From the NCBI RefSeq assembly GCF_032062245.1, contig NZ_DAMBQF010000002.1:1-64000 (forward strand): 64,000 nucleotides of DNA. Reading direction: 5' to 3'. This DNA is from Soonwooa sp032062245 (GTDB taxonomy: Bacteria; Bacteroidota; Bacteroidia; Flavobacteriales; Weeksellaceae). Each line of letters opens with the position of its first letter. The first letter of the stretch is position 1. Positions 35,150 to 44,499 of the stretch are shown here, one piece after another. Under the pieces are notes generated by a model. The model was given only the letters and a program-made list of their open reading frames with translations, was not told the DNA's origin and did no database searches. The translations under genes and the position numbers were made by a program.

Positions 35150-36847
35150 ATGAAGTTATTTTCCGAGTCCAATTTAAGTCCTGATATCTTGAAGGCAATT
35201 GGCGAGATGGGCTATGAAAGCCCTACAGAAATCCAAAAACAGACTATCCCTTTTATCTTATCAGATATACGCGATCTAATCGCACTTGCGCAGACAGGGA
35301 CAGGCAAAACAGCAGCGTTTTCGCTTCCGATTTTGGATATGATTGACGAAACGAGTCGCAAAATCCAATTTTTGGTGCTTTGTCCGACGCGAGAATTATG
35401 TCTTCAAATTACGAAAGACATAAAAAACTACACCAAGTATTTACCAAACATCAAAACGACTGCGGTATACGGTGGTAGTAGTATTATGGAACAAATCCGT
35501 TCTTTAAGAGATAAACCACAAATTATTGTTGGTACTCCAGGACGTGTTATTGATCTTATTAACAGAAAAGCTTTAGACTTCTCTAGCATCCATTGGTTGG
35601 TGTTGGATGAGGCTGACGAAATGTTGTCTATGGGTTTCAAAGATGATTTGGAAACAATTATCAGCGAAACACCAGAAACAAAACAAACTTTCTTGTTCTC
35701 TGCTACGATGAACAAAGAGGTTGAAAGAATTTCTAAAAACTATTTAACCAATCCTCATCGTATTTCGGTGGGATCGATTAATGAGGTTAAAAAGAACATC
35801 AAACACGAATATTTCGTAGTTGGTTACCGTCAAAAGAAAGAAGCGCTAAAGCGTATGATTGATGCTAACCCTAACCAATATTCGATTATTTTCTGTCGTA
35901 CAAGAATGGAAACTCAGGAGGTTGCAGACTTCTTGATGCAAAATGGTTACGCAGCAGATGCTCTTCATGGTGACTTATCACAAGCGCAACGTGATACAGT
36001 TATGAAGAAATTCCGTTTGAAAAATATCGATATTCTTGTAGCGACTGACGTTGCGGCGAGAGGTTTGGATGTTGACTCATTAACGCACGTTATCCATTTC
36101 TCATTACCAGATGATCCAGAAGTTTTTGTACATAGAAGTGGTCGTACAGGACGTGCTGGTAAAGACGGTATTTCTCTAGCTTTGATTAAACCTGAAGAAA
36201 GTAGAAAACTTAAGCAAATAAAAGCCTCTACAAAAATCGAAATCAACGAAGGTAAAATCCCAACTGGTGACGATATTATGAAAGCGCAAGTTAACGGTGT
36301 TTTCGAAAAATTGTTAAATGAAGGTGCTGCTGAAGATGTTTTTGCGTTTGATGATGCATTAATCCCAGATTTGTCTCAATTCTCAAAAGAAGAGTTGGTG
36401 CACAAGTTACTTCAATTCCAATTGAAAGAGTTAGCAACTTACTACAAAGACAGAAATGACTTGGTGGAAGCTAGATTCAATGGAGGTGATGACAGAGGAA
36501 GTCGTCGCGAAAGAGGTAGAGAGCGCGAAAGAAGAGGTGAACCTCGTGAGAGAAGAGAAGGCGGACGTGACGGTGGTAGAGATCGTAAACCTAGACGTAA
36601 CTCAGAAAACATGGTAAGATTTTTCTTTAATCTTGGCAAAAGAGATCAATTGAAAAAAATGGACATGTTAGAAATCCTTAACAAAGCAACTTCGAAATCT
36701 AAAAAACGTGCCGACATCGGCGATATTGAGATTCTTGAGAAGTTTTCGTTCTTCGAGATAGAGAAATCTTTCAAAGATGAAGTACTTAGAGGTCTTGAAA
36801 CTCAGAAATTTAAAGGAAAAGATATGCGTGCGGAAGTCGCTAACTAA
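35150..36847 (+). CDS. DEAD-box RNA helicase with RG-rich linker and DbpA-type RNA-binding domain
   Basis: 565 residues. Motifs: Q motif YESPTEIQKQTIP, AQTGTGKTA, PTRELC, VLDEADEM, FSATM, HRSGRTGRAG. After the core comes an Arg/Gly/Glu-rich stretch (about residues 445-485), then a C-terminal DbpA-like RNA-binding domain (FFFNLGKRDQLKKMDMLEIL). Similar to DeaD/CsdA, which unwinds structured mRNA and helps ribosome assembly in the cold. Own promoter and terminator. Confidence 0.93.
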   Translation: MKLFSESNLSPDILKAIGEMGYESPTEIQKQTIPFILSDIRDLIALAQTGTGKTAAFSLPILDMIDETSRKIQFLVLCPTRELCLQITKDIKNYTKYLPNIKTTAVYGGSSIMEQIRSLRDKPQIIVGTPGRVIDLINRKALDFSSIHWLVLDEADEMLSMGFKDDLETIISETPETKQTFLFSATMNKEVERISKNYLTNPHRISVGSINEVKKNIKHEYFVVGYRQKKEALKRMIDANPNQYSIIFCRTRMETQEVADFLMQNGYAADALHGDLSQAQRDTVMKKFRLKNIDILVATDVAARGLDVDSLTHVIHFSLPDDPEVFVHRSGRTGRAGKDGISLALIKPEESRKLKQIKASTKIEINEGKIPTGDDIMKAQVNGVFEKLLNEGAAEDVFAFDDALIPDLSQFSKEELVHKLLQFQLKELATYYKDRNDLVEARFNGGDDRGSRRERGRERERRGEPRERREGGRDGGRDRKPRRNSENMVRFFFNLGKRDQLKKMDMLEILNKATSKSKKRADIGDIEILEKFSFFEIEKSFKDEVLRGLETQKFKGKDMRAEVAN

Positions 36848-36870
36848 TCCTGAAATTATTGCTTAATATT

Positions 36871-36898
36871 AACCTACATCAGCCGATGTAGGTTTTTT
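36871..36898 (+). terminator. terminator after the helicase gene
   Basis: AACCTACATC and GATGTAGGTT form a perfect stem followed by a T run. Confidence 0.9.
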
Positions 36899-36987
36899 AT
36901 TGTTAATGATTTGTTAACATTGGCTTATTATTGAGGTTAAGCTAGTTTTCGATATTTGTGGATTCAAAAATTGTAAATAAATATAAA

Positions 36988-37626
36988 ATGGGAATTGGTA
37001 ATATTTTCAGAGCATTCCAGCCAAAAGACAAGATTTTCTTTGACCTTTTCGAAAGAATTGCAGACACATTAATCGATATGTCGAAAACTTTTCACGAAGG
37101 ATTGCTAGAGTTTGATGTTAATGATGAGTCTATGCTTAACCAAATGAGTGATTATGAGCACAAAATGGATGACTTGACGCATGAGGTTTTTGTACAATTA
37201 GGAGAAAATTTTATTACACCATTTGACAGAGAAGATATCAGCCAATTAGCTGCTGGTCTTGATGATATTGCAGATTACATTTACGCTTCGGCAAAATACA
37301 TCTACCTTTACAAAACACCTGAGAACAAAGTGTATTCTGAGTTTTCATTGTTAATTTATAAATCTTGTGTAGAGCTTAAAAAAGCTATCGAAAATCTTAA
37401 AGATTTCAAAAATCCTAACGAGGTTAAAGAATCTTGTATCAAGATTAACTCTTACGAGAACATTGCAGATGATGTATTAAGCCAAGCAACAGTTAAGTTA
37501 TTCGAAACTAACGACGCGATCCTTATCATCAAACAAAAATCGATTCTTGATTATCTAGAAGTAGTAACTGACAAGGCAGAAGATGTTGCTAACATCATGG
37601 AAAGTATTGTTATTAAATACGCTTAA
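36988..37626 (+). CDS. DUF47/PhoU-like phosphate transport accessory protein
   Basis: 212 residues from the ATG at 36988 (MGIGNIFRAFQPKDKIFF), the usual start of this family; an upstream GTG at 36958 is possible but less likely. All-helical PhoU-like protein with conserved DYEHKMDDLTHEVF and GLDDIADYIYASAKYI. DUF47 proteins accompany and regulate Pit-type phosphate carriers. The Pit gene follows after 28 bases, an operon. Confidence 0.9.
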   Translation: MGIGNIFRAFQPKDKIFFDLFERIADTLIDMSKTFHEGLLEFDVNDESMLNQMSDYEHKMDDLTHEVFVQLGENFITPFDREDISQLAAGLDDIADYIYASAKYIYLYKTPENKVYSEFSLLIYKSCVELKKAIENLKDFKNPNEVKESCIKINSYENIADDVLSQATVKLFETNDAILIIKQKSILDYLEVVTDKAEDVANIMESIVIKYA

Positions 37627-37654
37627 GTCTGTTCAACTATCAAAATAAAAAAGA

Positions 37655-38791
37655 ATGGATTTTCCAATTTTACTAATTGTTATTATTGCGTTAGCATTAA
37701 TATTTGACTATATCAACGGTTTTCACGATGCAGCTAACTCGATTGCAACCATCGTTTCAACCAAAGTTTTAACACCGTTCCAAGCAGTTTTATGGGCTGC
37801 CGTTTGGAACTTCGCAGCCTTTTTTATTGCTGCTTACGTCATTGGCGAATTCAAGATTGGTAACACGATTGCGAAAACCGTCAACGAAAACTATATTAAT
37901 CTCGAAGTGATATTTGCAGGTCTTATCGCTGCAATTGCTTGGAATCTTTTAACATGGTGGTTTGGTATTCCGTCATCATCGTCACATACTTTGATTGGTG
38001 GATTTATCGGTGCTGCGTTGATGCATGCTTTGTATTTGGATTATCATGCTATAAGTGTAGCGCATCCAGATCTTGGGTTTTTCGAAACTTTGGGACAAGC
38101 TTTTAAGCAACTCTTTACACAAGATGTTGTTAAATTTAAAGTCGTTATTCCTATTTTCTTGTTCATATTCATGGCGCCGTTAATCGGTATGATTATTTCG
38201 ATTATTATCACGTTAATCATTATTCAACTTTATAAAAGATCAAATCCTCATAAAGCCGAAAGACAGTTTAAGAAAATGCAGTTGGTTTCTTCAGCTTTAT
38301 TCAGTCTTGGTCATGGTCTTAACGATGCTCAAAAAGTAATGGGTATTATTGGAGCAGCGGTTATCTATTACCACGTTAATATGTTGCAAGATCAATATGC
38401 ATTAATGGATGCTGCCGAAAGATTTAACTTCTTTACAGAACATTATATTTGGGTGCCTTTGGTATCTTTCTTAGCAATCGCATTAGGAACTATGAGTGGT
38501 GGCTGGAAGATTATCAAAACAATGGGTACACGTATTACAAAGGTGACGCCTTTAGAAGGTGTATCTGCTGAGACTGCTGGTGCGATTACCTTATTTATCA
38601 CAGATCACTTTGGTATTCCGGTATCAACAACGCATACAGTTACAGGATCTATCATCGGTGTAGGTTTAACAAAACGTATTTCTGCAGTTAGATGGGGTGT
38701 TACTGTTAGCTTACTTTGGGCTTGGATTCTTACAATCCCGATTAGTGCGCTTGTTGCAGGGGTTACATATCTTATTGTTATCGCATTTTAA
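37655..38791 (+). CDS. pit: Pit-family inorganic phosphate transporter
   Basis: 378 residues, about 10 membrane segments. Two inverted halves carry the family motifs: FDYINGFHDAANSIATIVST in the first and GHGLNDAQKVMGIIG in the second, plus SSSHTLIGGFIGA and STTHTVTGSIIG. Low-affinity proton-driven uptake of metal phosphate. Downstream partner of the DUF47 protein. Confidence 0.93.
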   Translation: MDFPILLIVIIALALIFDYINGFHDAANSIATIVSTKVLTPFQAVLWAAVWNFAAFFIAAYVIGEFKIGNTIAKTVNENYINLEVIFAGLIAAIAWNLLTWWFGIPSSSSHTLIGGFIGAALMHALYLDYHAISVAHPDLGFFETLGQAFKQLFTQDVVKFKVVIPIFLFIFMAPLIGMIISIIITLIIIQLYKRSNPHKAERQFKKMQLVSSALFSLGHGLNDAQKVMGIIGAAVIYYHVNMLQDQYALMDAAERFNFFTEHYIWVPLVSFLAIALGTMSGGWKIIKTMGTRITKVTPLEGVSAETAGAITLFITDHFGIPVSTTHTVTGSIIGVGLTKRISAVRWGVTVSLLWAWILTIPISALVAGVTYLIVIAF

Positions 38792-38819
38792 GTTTTTTTA
38801 AACTTTAAATTAAAATACA

Positions 38820-38852
38820 AACTTTGTCTTCTCTTGAGGGCAAAGTTTTTTG
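38820..38852 (+). terminator. probable terminator after pit
   Basis: AACTTTG and CAAAGTT form a stem with a 16-base loop, followed by a T run. Confidence 0.65.
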
Positions 38853-38905
38853 TTTTTAATCGTTTTTCATAATACTTTTGATTGACTTAAACCGTTTTAA
38901 AATTG

Positions 38906-38913
38906 TATTTTTG
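38906..38913 (+). promoter_or_regulatory. -7 promoter element, TATTTTTG
   Basis: TAnnTTTG match 20 bases before the ATG at 38933; a TTG start at 38903 would overlap it and is rejected. Confidence 0.6.
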
Positions 38914-38932
38914 TGTCAAATTAAATACGACT

Positions 38933-39904
38933 ATGAGTTTTTTAGATAAATACCAAAATATCGTTTCTGAAGCCGTTGAAAAGCATGTCTTCTTGGACAA
39001 ACCAGAAGAACTTTATGCCCCAATGAATTACATTATGTCACACGGTGGCAAGCGTATGAGACCTATTATGGTTCTTATGGCGTGTGATCTTTTTGGTGGT
39101 AAGTTAGAAGATGCGATTAAGCCAGCTTTGGCGATTGAGTATTTTCATAACTTCACGTTGATACATGACGACATTATGGACGAGGCACCACTTCGTCGTA
39201 ATAAGGCGACAATACATACGCTTTATGGTCTTAATATCGGAATTTTGTCAGGCGATAATTTGTTGTTTAAAGCTTATCAATATTTTTTAGATTTAGAACC
39301 TGTTCTTTTTAAAAAATGTCTTAAAATATTTACAGATACCGGGATTGTTGTTTGCGAAGGGCAACAATACGATGTTAATTTTGAAAGTATGAACGATGTT
39401 AGTCATGACGATTACATCAAGATGATTACTTACAAAACAGGTTCTCTTAGTGCTGCCTCGTTGCAGATTGGTGCGCTTATCGCTGGTGCGAGTGACGACG
39501 ATGCAGAGTCTATTTACAACTTCGGAAAACATTTAGGCATCGCATTCCAGATTATGGATGATTATTTAGATGTGTATGGTGATCAGGCTGCAGTTGGTAA
39601 AAAACATGCTGGTGACATCTACGAAAATAAAAAAACAATTCTATATCTAACCGCTTTACAAAATGCTAATGAGGAAGAGCGTAAAGAATTAGATTATTGG
39701 TACACCAAAAAAACTGATAATGTTGACAAAATCTACGGTGTCGAAAAGATTTTCCGTATGACAAAGGTTGAAGAGAAAGTCCTTCGTTTGGTACATCAAC
39801 ACAGCGAAATTGCTTTAGAATATTTAAATAAAATCGATGTTCCTGCGGAGAATAAAAAACCGCTTTTGGAACTTGCAGAATATCTATTAAAAAGAGAAAA
39901 GTAA
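38933..39904 (+). CDS. polyprenyl diphosphate synthase
   Basis: 323 residues from the ATG at 38933. First aspartate-rich motif in LIHDDIMDEAPLRRNKATIH, second in FQIMDDYLDVYGD, plus GGKRMRP at the substrate end. Condenses isopentenyl diphosphate with an allylic chain. Length and motifs do not fix the product (farnesyl, geranylgeranyl or longer). GSCFA gene follows after 3 bases, so the two form one transcript. Confidence 0.92.
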   Translation: MSFLDKYQNIVSEAVEKHVFLDKPEELYAPMNYIMSHGGKRMRPIMVLMACDLFGGKLEDAIKPALAIEYFHNFTLIHDDIMDEAPLRRNKATIHTLYGLNIGILSGDNLLFKAYQYFLDLEPVLFKKCLKIFTDTGIVVCEGQQYDVNFESMNDVSHDDYIKMITYKTGSLSAASLQIGALIAGASDDDAESIYNFGKHLGIAFQIMDDYLDVYGDQAAVGKKHAGDIYENKKTILYLTALQNANEEERKELDYWYTKKTDNVDKIYGVEKIFRMTKVEEKVLRLVHQHSEIALEYLNKIDVPAENKKPLLELAEYLLKREK

Positions 39905-39907
39905 ATC

Positions 39908-40873
39908 ATGATTTTCAGAACAGAAGTTGACATTAATGTCGTTGAAGAAAAAATCCAAATCGAAGATTCTATATTTTCGATAGGTTCATGTTTCGCCTCC
40001 GAAATTAGTTCCAAATTAGCGGATGGACAGCTCAAAACTTTTCACAATCCGTTTGGGACTTTGTTCAATCCGTTTGCGATTAATAAAGCATTTCAGAAGA
40101 TTTATGCAGGGAAAGATTACACCGAAGCAGATCTTATTTTAGCCAACGATTTGTTCATGAGTCTCGATCATCATTCGTCTTTTGACTCGCGTTATGCGCA
40201 CAAAACTTTGGAACAAATCAACTCAAAACTTCAATCTGCCAACGACTTTTTGCAAACTTCAAAATGGGTGATTGTCACTTACGGTAGCGCATTTATTTAT
40301 GAGTTTTTACCAAAGAATAAAATCGCTGCCAATTGTCATAAGATTCCGCAAAAATTCTTTAATAAAAGATTGCTTTCCAATGACGAGCTTCGTCAAAATA
40401 TTGCAGAAAGCATCGAGTGTATTAAGGATATTTGTCCTGACAATGTGCAGATTTTGTTCAGCTTGTCCCCTGTTCGTCACACCAAAGATGGCATGACAGA
40501 AAATAGCCTTAGCAAAGCGAAATTATTGACTGCAATCCACGATGTCATCCCGAATTATAGCAACTGTCATTATCTTCCGATTTATGAAATATTGATGGAC
40601 GATTTGCGCGATTATCGCTTTTACAAAGACGATATGTTGCACCCGAATACGCAAGCGGTTCAGTATGTTTGGGAGAAATTTGGAAACGCATTTTTCGATG
40701 ACGAAACCAAAATTTTCATTAACGAAAACAGTAAAATCCAATCTGCGCTTCAACATAAATCTTCTGATGAAGAAGGGCCAAAACATCAAAAGTTTTTAGA
40801 AAGTTTAAAACAGAAAATCAATACGCAACGTCAAAAAGTTAAACATCCGATTTTCTCAGATTTAGATTTTTAG
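39908..40873 (+). CDS. GSCFA domain protein
   Basis: 321 residues. The family name motif appears as FSIGSCFASEISSKL near residue 20; SLSPVRHTKDGMTENSLSKA and a C-terminal DDMLHPNTQAVQYVWEKFG (SGNH-like His) follow, suggesting a GDSL/SGNH-type esterase fold. Substrate unknown. Starts 3 bases after the polyprenyl synthase gene. The stop codon runs straight into structured repeat copy B. Confidence 0.9.
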   Translation: MIFRTEVDINVVEEKIQIEDSIFSIGSCFASEISSKLADGQLKTFHNPFGTLFNPFAINKAFQKIYAGKDYTEADLILANDLFMSLDHHSSFDSRYAHKTLEQINSKLQSANDFLQTSKWVIVTYGSAFIYEFLPKNKIAANCHKIPQKFFNKRLLSNDELRQNIAESIECIKDICPDNVQILFSLSPVRHTKDGMTENSLSKAKLLTAIHDVIPNYSNCHYLPIYEILMDDLRDYRFYKDDMLHPNTQAVQYVWEKFGNAFFDDETKIFINENSKIQSALQHKSSDEEGPKHQKFLESLKQKINTQRQKVKHPIFSDLDF

Positions 40874-40967
40874 GGCAGCTATTTCCGCCTTCCACTCTCG
40901 CTTTTTTGCGTCGCAACGCTTTGTAAAAAGAGCTCCGTTCAAGTCGGGCTGCGGATTTCGGATAATT
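40873..40967 (+). repeat. structured repeat, copy B
   Basis: Same ends as copy A (12380-12492): GGGCAGC and TATTTCCG at left, GAGCTCC inside, GGGCTGCGG then TTTCGGATAATTA at right. Outer stem GCAGC/GCTGC replaces GCGGC/GCCGC of copy A, a compensatory G-C to A-T change. The inner stem uses CTTTTT/AAAAAG around a GCG/CGC hairpin, wholly different bases from copy A but still paired. Confidence 0.75.
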
Positions 40968-41021
40968 AGAGAGTTTGGATTCAAGAGTTAATATTCGTGA
41001 ATTACGAATTAAGATTTACAA

Positions 41022-41063
41022 ATTAGGATTTATGAATTAGGATTTATGAATTAGGATTTATGA
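41022..41063. repeat. 14-bp tandem repeat
   Basis: Three exact copies of ATTAGGATTTATGA, inside a longer region (40980-41172) of related ATTACGAATTA words and a CA-rich tail that resembles 93-128. Rest of the 300-base gap between the GSCFA gene and tatD holds nothing else recognisable. Confidence 0.9.
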
Positions 41064-41174
41064 ATTACGAAATAAGAATTACGATTTTTAAATACACAAA
41101 AATCCAATAACCGACAACTGACAACTAACAATTAAACCAAATACTGACAACTGCGAACCAACAACAACCAAAAA

Positions 41175-41942
41175 ATGATTGATACACATACGCATTTATA
41201 TTCAGAACAATTCGATGACGATAGAACAGAGATGATTCAGCGTGCTTTAGACAAAGGCGTAGAAAAGTTTATGTTACCAGCTATCGATTCCGAAACGCAT
41301 GAAAAAATGCTCACTTTAGAAGCCGATTATCCCAACCAAATGTTTGCAATGATGGGACTTCATCCTTGTTCGGTACAACCAGAATCTTGGGAAAAAGAAC
41401 TCGAGATTGTAAAAAACTATATCGACCAAAGAGATTATGTTGCCATTGGAGAAATCGGAATTGATCTTTATTGGGACAAATCAACTTTGGACATTCAAGT
41501 AAAAGCTTTTGAACAACAAATCGATTGCGCGATAGAAAAAGATTGGCCAATTGTGATCCATACTCGTGAAAGTTTTGACGAAACTTTCGAGGTTCTCGAC
41601 CGTAAAAAACATCCAAAACTTCGTGGGATTTTCCATTGTTTTTCAGGAGATTTAGACCAAGCCAAACGCGCTATAGATTTAGGCTTTATATTGGGGATTG
41701 GTGGTGTTGTAACTTTTAAAAACGGAAAAATTGATCAATTCCTTAACGAAATTCCGTTGGATAAAATAGTTTTAGAAACAGATTCGCCTTATCTTGCGCC
41801 CGTTCCGCATCGTGGGAAGCGCAACGAAAGTTCTTATGTAGAATTGGTTGCTGGGAAGTTGGTAGACATTTATGGACTTTCATTTAAAGAAATTAACAAA
41901 GCGACCACCGAGAACGCATTAAAAATATTTGGAATTAAATAA
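41175..41942 (+). CDS. tatD: TatD-family metal-dependent hydrolase
   Basis: 255 residues. Metal ligands of the amidohydrolase-type barrel: DTHTHLY, AIGEIGIDLYW (Glu), IVIHTRES (His), FHCFSGDL (His) and ETDSPYLAP (Asp). TatD proteins are 3'-5' exonucleases linked to DNA repair. Stop is 2 bases from the acyltransferase gene start, so they are cotranscribed. Confidence 0.93.
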   Translation: MIDTHTHLYSEQFDDDRTEMIQRALDKGVEKFMLPAIDSETHEKMLTLEADYPNQMFAMMGLHPCSVQPESWEKELEIVKNYIDQRDYVAIGEIGIDLYWDKSTLDIQVKAFEQQIDCAIEKDWPIVIHTRESFDETFEVLDRKKHPKLRGIFHCFSGDLDQAKRAIDLGFILGIGGVVTFKNGKIDQFLNEIPLDKIVLETDSPYLAPVPHRGKRNESSYVELVAGKLVDIYGLSFKEINKATTENALKIFGIK

Positions 41943-41944
41943 TT

Positions 41945-43084
41945 ATGGATTCTTTTTTAGATTCAATTCGATTTTATAATAAAGAAGAGGTACAACCGGC
42001 ATTGCAATCTATGGCAAAACATCCGATGATGCTGGCTTTGTTGCAATTCACGTTTCCCAATAAATCGGAGGACGACATTGCAGAAATTTTAGCATCAATT
42101 GATAGTATCGAAGATTTTCAAGATAAAGTGATTAGCCATTGTATCCGCAATATTTTGAAGCAATCTTCGGAAGGTTTAACAGTTTCTGGTTTAGAAAATT
42201 TAGATAAAAATAAAACATATCTTTTCATTTCGAATCACCGCGATATCGTTCTAGATACGAGTTTAATCAATTTAGCTTTACTCGAAAATGGCTTTCAATT
42301 AACGGCTTCTGCCATTGGTGATAACTTGGTACAACGTGATATTTTTATGGTTTTAGCAAAGCTGAATCGTAACTTTTTGGTGAAGCGTGATGTTTCGCCG
42401 CGCGAATTGTTGAAGAGTAGCCAACTAATGTCCGATTACATCAAAGATTTAATCCTAAATCAGCATCAATCGGTTTGGATTGCGCAACGTGAAGGTCGTA
42501 CCAAAGATGGTAACGATATGACGCATCCTGGCGTTCTTAAGATGATTGCGATGACCAACGGAAAAGACGAAGTTTGCGATTATTTTAAAAGCTTAAACAT
42601 CGTCCCAGTAAGCATTTCGTATGAATATGATCCAACGGATAAATTGAAAACTTACAAGGCGATACAAGCGCAAAAATCAGAAGTTGTTGTTAAGTCTAAA
42701 AACGAGGATTTCGAAAATGTAATGGCGGGTGTTTTAGGACAAAAAAAACGAATTCATATTCATTTTGGGGAAGTTCTTAATGATACTTTGGAGCTTATTA
42801 AAACGAATGCCGAAAACAATAACCAGAAAATTCAATTGCTTGCAGAGTCGATTGATAAAGCCATTATCGGTAATTATCATTTGTTCCCGAATAATTTTAT
42901 TGCTTTGGATCTTTTGAAAGAAAGTAATGATTTCGCAAAATATTATAATCAGGAAGAAAAAGACTTGTTTAACAGAAGAATGTCTTGGAGTATTGATGCG
43001 AACGATGTCGCGATTAAAACACATTTCTTGAGCCATTATGCCAATCCTGTGATCAACAAAATAAAACTCGGTTTCGAGTTTTAA
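41945..43084 (+). CDS. glycerolipid acyltransferase (PlsC/PlsB-like)
   Basis: 379 residues. Acyltransferase box NHRDIVLDTSLIN has the H(x)4D catalytic pair, and AQREGRTKDGND corresponds to the glycerol-phosphate-binding block. An N-terminal helical domain of about 80 residues precedes the box. Probably transfers acyl groups to a lysophospholipid or glycerol phosphate; a lipid A or ornithine-lipid substrate is possible. No clear membrane segments. Cotranscribed with tatD. Confidence 0.83.
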   Translation: MDSFLDSIRFYNKEEVQPALQSMAKHPMMLALLQFTFPNKSEDDIAEILASIDSIEDFQDKVISHCIRNILKQSSEGLTVSGLENLDKNKTYLFISNHRDIVLDTSLINLALLENGFQLTASAIGDNLVQRDIFMVLAKLNRNFLVKRDVSPRELLKSSQLMSDYIKDLILNQHQSVWIAQREGRTKDGNDMTHPGVLKMIAMTNGKDEVCDYFKSLNIVPVSISYEYDPTDKLKTYKAIQAQKSEVVVKSKNEDFENVMAGVLGQKKRIHIHFGEVLNDTLELIKTNAENNNQKIQLLAESIDKAIIGNYHLFPNNFIALDLLKESNDFAKYYNQEEKDLFNRRMSWSIDANDVAIKTHFLSHYANPVINKIKLGFEF

Positions 43085-43108
43085 AACTCAAGTTCAAACC
43101 AAAAAATA

Positions 43109-43143
43109 AAACGTCATAAGTTAATTGCTTATGACGTTTTTTT
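43109..43143. terminator. bidirectional terminator between the acyltransferase and helicase genes
   Basis: AAACGTCATAAG and CTTATGACGTTT form a perfect 12-bp stem with A and T runs on the two sides. Confidence 0.9.
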
Positions 43144-43144
43144 G

Positions 43145-44413
43145 TTATCTGTTACCTTGTCTAGAACTTTTTTTGTAATAGTTCTTTTTTGCGGCTTTTT
43201 GTTTTTCTTGCGTCTTAGACGGGCGTGGCGATCTCGCTGCAACTGGTTTGTTATTACTGTCGCGCTTTTGCTCCACTAAATTATCCGTGTGGTACGGATG
43301 ATCTTTTTCCACAGGAATTTTTTTACCGATTAATTTTTCGGTGTTTCGAAGGTTAACAAGATCCAATCCATCAACAAAAGAGAAAGAAGTCCCTTCGTTA
43401 CCCGCACGTCCTGTACGACCAATTCTGTGCACATAAGTCTCAGAAACGTCGGACAATTCGAAGTTTAAGACATGTTTCAGTTCGTCGATGTCAATGCCAC
43501 GCGCAGCAATGTCTGTCGCTACGAGAACTCGCGTTTTTTTCGATTTAAAATTGCTAAGCGCATTTTGTCTTTGGTTCTGAGACTTGTTGCCGTGGATGGC
43601 TTCTGCAGAGATTTTTGCTTTGTGAAGACTTCTTGCAATTTTGTCCGCGCCATGTTTGGTTCTCGCAAATACCAAAAGTTGATCAATTTTTTGATCCTTT
43701 AAAATATGAATTAAAAGATCTAATTTATCGTTTTTCTCTACCAAGAATACACTTTGCTGGATTGTGTCCGCGGTTGACGAAACGGGCGTTACTTCAACCT
43801 TTACAGGATTGTGCAGGATGCTGTTAGCAAGTGCACTAATCTCTTTAGGCATCGTTGCTGAGAAGAACAGCGTTTGTCTTTTTTGAGGGATCAGTTTGAT
43901 AACTTTTTTAACATCGTGCACAAATCCCATGTCCAACATTCTGTCCGCTTCATCCAAAACAAAAATCTCTAAATCTTTTAGACTGATAATTCTTTGGTTG
44001 ATGAAATCTAGCAATCGGCCGGGCGTTGCGATAAGGACATCGACACCTTTTCTGAGGCTAGCTTCTTGAGCGCCTTGTTTAACACCACCGAAAATTACTA
44101 AAGATTTTAATGGTAAATCGCTACCATAATCTTTGAAGTTTTCTTCAATTTGGATGGCTAATTCTCGCGTTGGCGTAAGGATTAAAGCTTTTATTTTTTT
44201 GTTGGTAGGCGAATACCTAGACATTAAATTTTGTAAAATTGGAATCGCAAAAGCTGCGGTTTTTCCTGTTCCCGTTTGGGCGCAACCCAAAAAGTCTTGT
44301 CCTTTAAGAATGGTCGGAATCGCTTTTTCCTGAATCGGGGTTGGCGTTTCGTATCCTATTTTTTGAACCGCTTTAATGATGGGTTCTATAAGGTTGAGGT
44401 CTGTGAAATTCAA
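43145..44413 (-). CDS. rhlE: DEAD-box RNA helicase, RhlE type
   Basis: 422 residues if the TTG at 44413 (MNFTDLNLIEPII) is the start. A GTG at 44452 is in frame but lies inside the terminator hairpin of the gene upstream. Motifs: TPIQEKAIP, AQTGTGKTA, LTPTRELAIQ, VLDEADRM, FSATMP, HRIGRTGRAG. Ends in a basic Lys/Arg/Ser tail, as in RhlE, which remodels rRNA and mRNA. Upstream gene is DUF6438; own transcript. Confidence 0.88.
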   Translation of the reverse strand: MNFTDLNLIEPIIKAVQKIGYETPTPIQEKAIPTILKGQDFLGCAQTGTGKTAAFAIPILQNLMSRYSPTNKKIKALILTPTRELAIQIEENFKDYGSDLPLKSLVIFGGVKQGAQEASLRKGVDVLIATPGRLLDFINQRIISLKDLEIFVLDEADRMLDMGFVHDVKKVIKLIPQKRQTLFFSATMPKEISALANSILHNPVKVEVTPVSSTADTIQQSVFLVEKNDKLDLLIHILKDQKIDQLLVFARTKHGADKIARSLHKAKISAEAIHGNKSQNQRQNALSNFKSKKTRVLVATDIAARGIDIDELKHVLNFELSDVSETYVHRIGRTGRAGNEGTSFSFVDGLDLVNLRNTEKLIGKKIPVEKDHPYHTDNLVEQKRDSNNKPVAARSPRPSKTQEKQKAAKKNYYKKSSRQGNR

Positions 44414-44431
44414 ATGAAAATATTTAATTTT

Positions 44432-44465
44432 AAAAAAAAGAAATTCCTTCACGGTGAAGGAATTT
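44432..44465 (-). terminator. terminator after the DUF6438 gene
   Basis: Perfect inverted repeat AAATTCCTTCAC/GTGAAGGAATTT around a single central base (44441-44465), followed on the minus strand by C and eight T. It excludes the GTG start of the next gene. Confidence 0.85.
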
Positions 44466-44499
44466 GATTGTGCAAAGTTAAGTTAAATAAAATAAAGAC

